Assembly (NCBI GenBank): GCA_951799445.1
Contig: OX637295.1
Span: 1,984,001-2,048,000, forward strand
Source: Pseudisothecium myosuroides
Taxonomy: Eukaryota; Streptophyta; Bryopsida; Hypnales; Lembophyllaceae
Direction: 5' to 3'
DNA: 64,000 bases
Positions within the stretch are counted from its first letter, which is position 1. Every line of letters begins with the position of its first letter. A program made the position numbers and the translations under genes. A model generated the notes under the pieces. It did no database searches, had not been told where the DNA came from, and was given only the letters and a program-made list of their open reading frames with translations. This document shows, in pieces, positions 60,501-64,000 of the stretch.

Positions 60501-63380
60501 TATTTTATGGAAAAATACAATGATGCAAAGTTTACTCATTTTATGCCAAAGTTGGATAAATGAACTAGGAGAAATAAAACATATCATATGAGAATACATA
60601 TCAAGGCTCAATGAGGTAAAATATTTATAAAGTAAAACCTCAATGTATTAGGCCAAAAACTAAATTTCATCCTATACATTTTTTTTTGAGGATTAATAGG
60701 ATAGTAGGAAAAAATTTCTAAAAATAATATTCTTAAGTGTTTTGAAGAGGATATAGGCCTCATTTATGCTTGTTCTAAAATATATTATGAAATGTAAAGT
60801 TACTGAGGATAAATCAAATGTCTCTAGCCTACAATTAGTTGCTATCATTTAACACAAGAAAACAACATAAAACATTATTTTCCTACCAAAGCCCAAATTT
60901 AACTATTGTCAAAACCAAAATCAAAATTAAAATCAAAGACTTGGTTGCTTGAAGAAGACTATGTTGTAGCCATATTTATCAAACTTCTTATTATAGACAA
61001 AACTCAAGACAAAAAGGCTAATGTTGTCATGCAATAGGAAGCTAGAACTTCAAAGCTTAGTTGAAAAAAACATAACAAGTAAAAATTTCAGAAAGTTCCG
61101 CAGTCAAATACGGGATCCGCAGTCAGATACAAGCCCAACAGTTTGTGCTACAAAAAATGTATTAAATTTAAGTGAATGAGCAAGTCAAGTAAATAGATGG
61201 AATATTAAAGAATTTGAACCATCTATCTAAAATCAATAATTTTTCATAGTGGCAACATGAGGTGGTAATCAAGCCTAATTTCATTGATTTTCAAGTAGTT
61301 AGGACTAAAACCACCAAATTTTGTAGCTCATATTAAAATCATGATGTATGTAATTTGGGTGATATATGTGGAAGCCCCATCTACATAAATATGGAGGCTA
61401 ATTAACATCTTAGAAGAGAACCATCACTAGTCAATGTAATGTAGAAACTAAAATATCATTGTTGGCTATCAAACTATGAACAATAATCAAATTGCCATAA
61501 GAGATAGTTGAACAATATATAGTCAATGAAAAATAATTTAATACCAAGTTAGGTTATTTATTTCTATGAAAGGATTAAGTCATATCAAAGTAAAGCCAAA
61601 AATATATATTGTTAATCTTTTAATTACAGCCTTCTAGTCAATATATGTACAAGTTTGACTACTGATATATATTTAAATTAAATATTTTACTAAGCATTTA
61701 TCACGGATAAAAGCTTAAATTAATAATCTAGATTTTTTAAATATAATTTTTTTTATATGTATATATAAAGATTGTTTAGTTTATAGAAATTCAACTTACA
61801 TATGTTGTAATTAACATTGAACTTGTATTCTAAAGTTGGTATAAGTGGTAGCAACTCATTTATTAGTAGAAAAATGGAATGAGAATAAGAACCTTTGCTT
61901 AAACATTAAAATAGCTTAAGATCATGATTATAAGTACTCATGAGGTACTGAATGTATGTTTAAGAAACACTCAATATAAAGAAAATAGTCCTCAAAAGTG
62001 ATGATGACAACCTTTGTAGCATCTCAAAAGATAATGGCAAGCATAGTTGATATTGAACTAATGTGACACTAAAAATCAATGATGACCTTTGTATTAGTAT
62101 CATAATCAATGCATTGTGGTACACTCAAACCAGTGTGTCCTATCATGAATGCTATTTGACATCATTGTGGAGTATTCCATGGCACTTCAAAATGAAATAA
62201 TGATTGACATTAGCGTAATACAAAGTTTAAAAGATAGGGACTATTCGAACTCCATTTTTATTCTAATGATGTTCAAACATTTCAAATTATACTAACAAGC
62301 ATTGGTCATAAAATTGAAGCTTCTCAAAAATAATAAAGCACAAGGCCTATCTAAATCACATACAATATGTGAATGGATATCCTTATCATTAGTCCATGAG
62401 GCAAAGGTTAAGAGCCTATGGCAATTTGCTCTTGTAAGAATTTCACAACATTTTGCAATGTTTCACAACTAACAAGGGTCTAAATTTGAAGCAAATATGT
62501 AGCATCTAGCAAAAAATATTTTTGAAAAAAATAGAAGATTAAAAAAAAATTCTATTTCAAATTTTAAGATTTTGTAAAGGTTGGAGCATGTTGTATAAAT
62601 GATGGCTGGTATTTTGCCAATCTTTACTAAGTGTTACTCTTTAATTTGCAGTGTATTGGCAAGACTAATCCACGTGAGTCAAAATAGAAGCAATTTAAGA
62701 AATTTAGAGAAACTTACTACTTTAAAAAAATCATTTAGGTATTGATGTTAGAGCACTAGAGTTTTTGGAGAGGTTTAAATTTTTGTTTTGGCGTTAAAGG
62801 TGTTGATGGTAACATGCGGCTCAAGCGCTAGCGATTGAAGCTTTGAAGTTTTGAATGTTGTTGGTGCTCATTTAAATTTGAAGGGTTTTGAAAGGTGTAA
62901 GAGGTTTCTAAAAAGAACTTGGAAGAAGCTCTTAAGTGTAAAGATCCATATTCAACTTGTTTCGTAGAATTCCAATTAAGATTGATAAAGATGCAGGAAT
63001 TTGGGTGGGATATTCAAAATCCTCATATACGCTAGTCTAAATATGCAAATTTAAAGTGCTTATTTTTTTCCATTCATTTGAAAAAAAGTGTTTTTTTGAT
63101 GTTTTGGAGCCATTAGGGTGCATATTTAGTGTTACAAATATTAAAAATTGTTGTAGCAATCCCCCAAATGCTAAAATGCTAAAAATTGCCAAACATTGAG
63201 AAAATTATAACATTTTGAAGTTTTGTAATAGAATTTGTTTGTAGAGGTGTTTTTGGTAGTGGTTGTTGATTTTTTTCAAGTATTGATAGCTTGCCAATAT
63301 GAGAGAGACAAAGACGGATTGACTTTTAGAAGTTATAAGATCATTTACTACAATAATTATAGATTTTACAAGATCAATTA
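57531..63380. other. AT-rich region, no gene seen
   Basis: About 5.8 kb of low-GC sequence. Open frames are short and AT-driven. I see no exon chain, RNA gene or complete element. Confidence 0.5.
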
Positions 63381-63384
63381 CCAA

Positions 63385-63560
63385 TGTAATTTTTAGAAGT
63401 TACAAGGATACTCGCTGGGATAATTTTTTAAGGTATTAAAGTAATTACTAACATAATTTTAGAAGTTATTAGAATAATTGTTGGTATAATTTTAGAAATG
63501 ATTAGAATAATTATTGGAATAATTTTGGAATTTATTAGGATAATTACTAGAAAAACTTTG
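63385..63560. repeat. Short minisatellite, ~33-bp unit
   Basis: ATAATTTTAGAAGTTATTAG-like units, each with GAATAATT and a variable tail, recur about five times. On the - strand this gives a periodic Ile-rich open frame (63637-63428), which is a by-product rather than a gene. Confidence 0.65.
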
Positions 63561-64000
63561 GGATTTTTTTTTACAATTACCACAATTTCAAAAAAAAAAT
63601 TGACTGATTTTAGTTTGGAAGTTGTAGAAGGAGACAATTTAGAGGGTTTAGAGGGATTCTAGTAGATTTCAAATTATTTGATTGTAATTGTGATGCTTTG
63701 ACTTATTTTAAAGGCTTTTTTTTATACTTTGTAAACAATTGTTTTTATTAGCGGCATAGGTCATCCCATTGCTTAACTCCATTTTTTATTGTGATAAAAA
63801 AGTGGAAATTATTACCCACATGGTTGAGACTTGCTCTATTCTTACGGTGAGGCTGGTGTGATGGCCAACAAACCGTGAGTTTGAAAGTTTAGAATCCATT
63901 TTCTTCCACGGTATCTGATGGTATGTTGTTGGTTCTATTTATTCTATATCCTATGAATTTTTTTATTCCTACATGGATATTTAATTATATAATGCATGAC
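63561..64000. other. Right window edge, no gene seen
   Basis: AT-rich. A possible degraded tRNA-like B box (GTTTAGAATCC near 63888) is too weak to call. Confidence 0.3.

Overview
The window is nuclear DNA from a land plant, most likely a non-seed plant such as a bryophyte; the lineage is an inference and I cannot name the species. Pointers are plant-type telomere motifs, many short introns of about 100-1100 bp, a plastid phytyl-ester-synthase-type gene, plant-specific MITE types (Stowaway-like and Emigrant/pogo-like), and proteins that align along their whole length with Arabidopsis homologues recalled from family knowledge. All recognised genes are on the + strand.

Layout. 1-3900: a LINE relic on the - strand, several MITEs and a ~117-bp minisatellite upstream of the first gene. 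3936-12399: VAC14, the HEAT-repeat scaffold of the PIKfyve/Fab1-Fig4 complex, in about 20 exons. 14830-15216: an intronless, GC-rich gene for a 128-aa helical protein I do not recognise, followed by decayed tandem copies of its own 3' end. 16569-17312: a disabled coding relic. 20656-30049: a phytyl ester synthase/diacylglycerol acyltransferase-like gene (18 exons, 737 aa). 36752-37912: UMP1/POMP, the 20S proteasome maturation factor (4 coding exons, 144 aa). 42255-53481: cohesin subunit SMC3 (28 exons, 1204 aa). 53482-64000: AT-rich, transposon-rich, no gene recognised.

The genes are unrelated housekeeping genes (endolysosomal lipid signalling, plastid lipid metabolism, proteasome assembly, chromosome cohesion). 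I see no operon-like or clustered pathway and no sign of a novel multi-gene system. I reconstructed exons by hand from reading frame, splice consensus and family alignment. Frames join exactly across every coding junction given except the last exon of VAC14, which is uncertain.

The most notable observations are two U12-type (minor spliceosome) introns in SMC3, one AT-AC and one GT-AG, plus a GC-AG intron in the same gene; a tandem duplication in the phytyl ester synthase gene that copies a 3' splice site and the start of an exon; TTAA-flanked MITEs with CCC ends suggestive of piggyBac; a five-copy TA-flanked MITE family; a three-deep nest of inverted-repeat elements; and the tandem decay of the 3' end of the small orphan gene.
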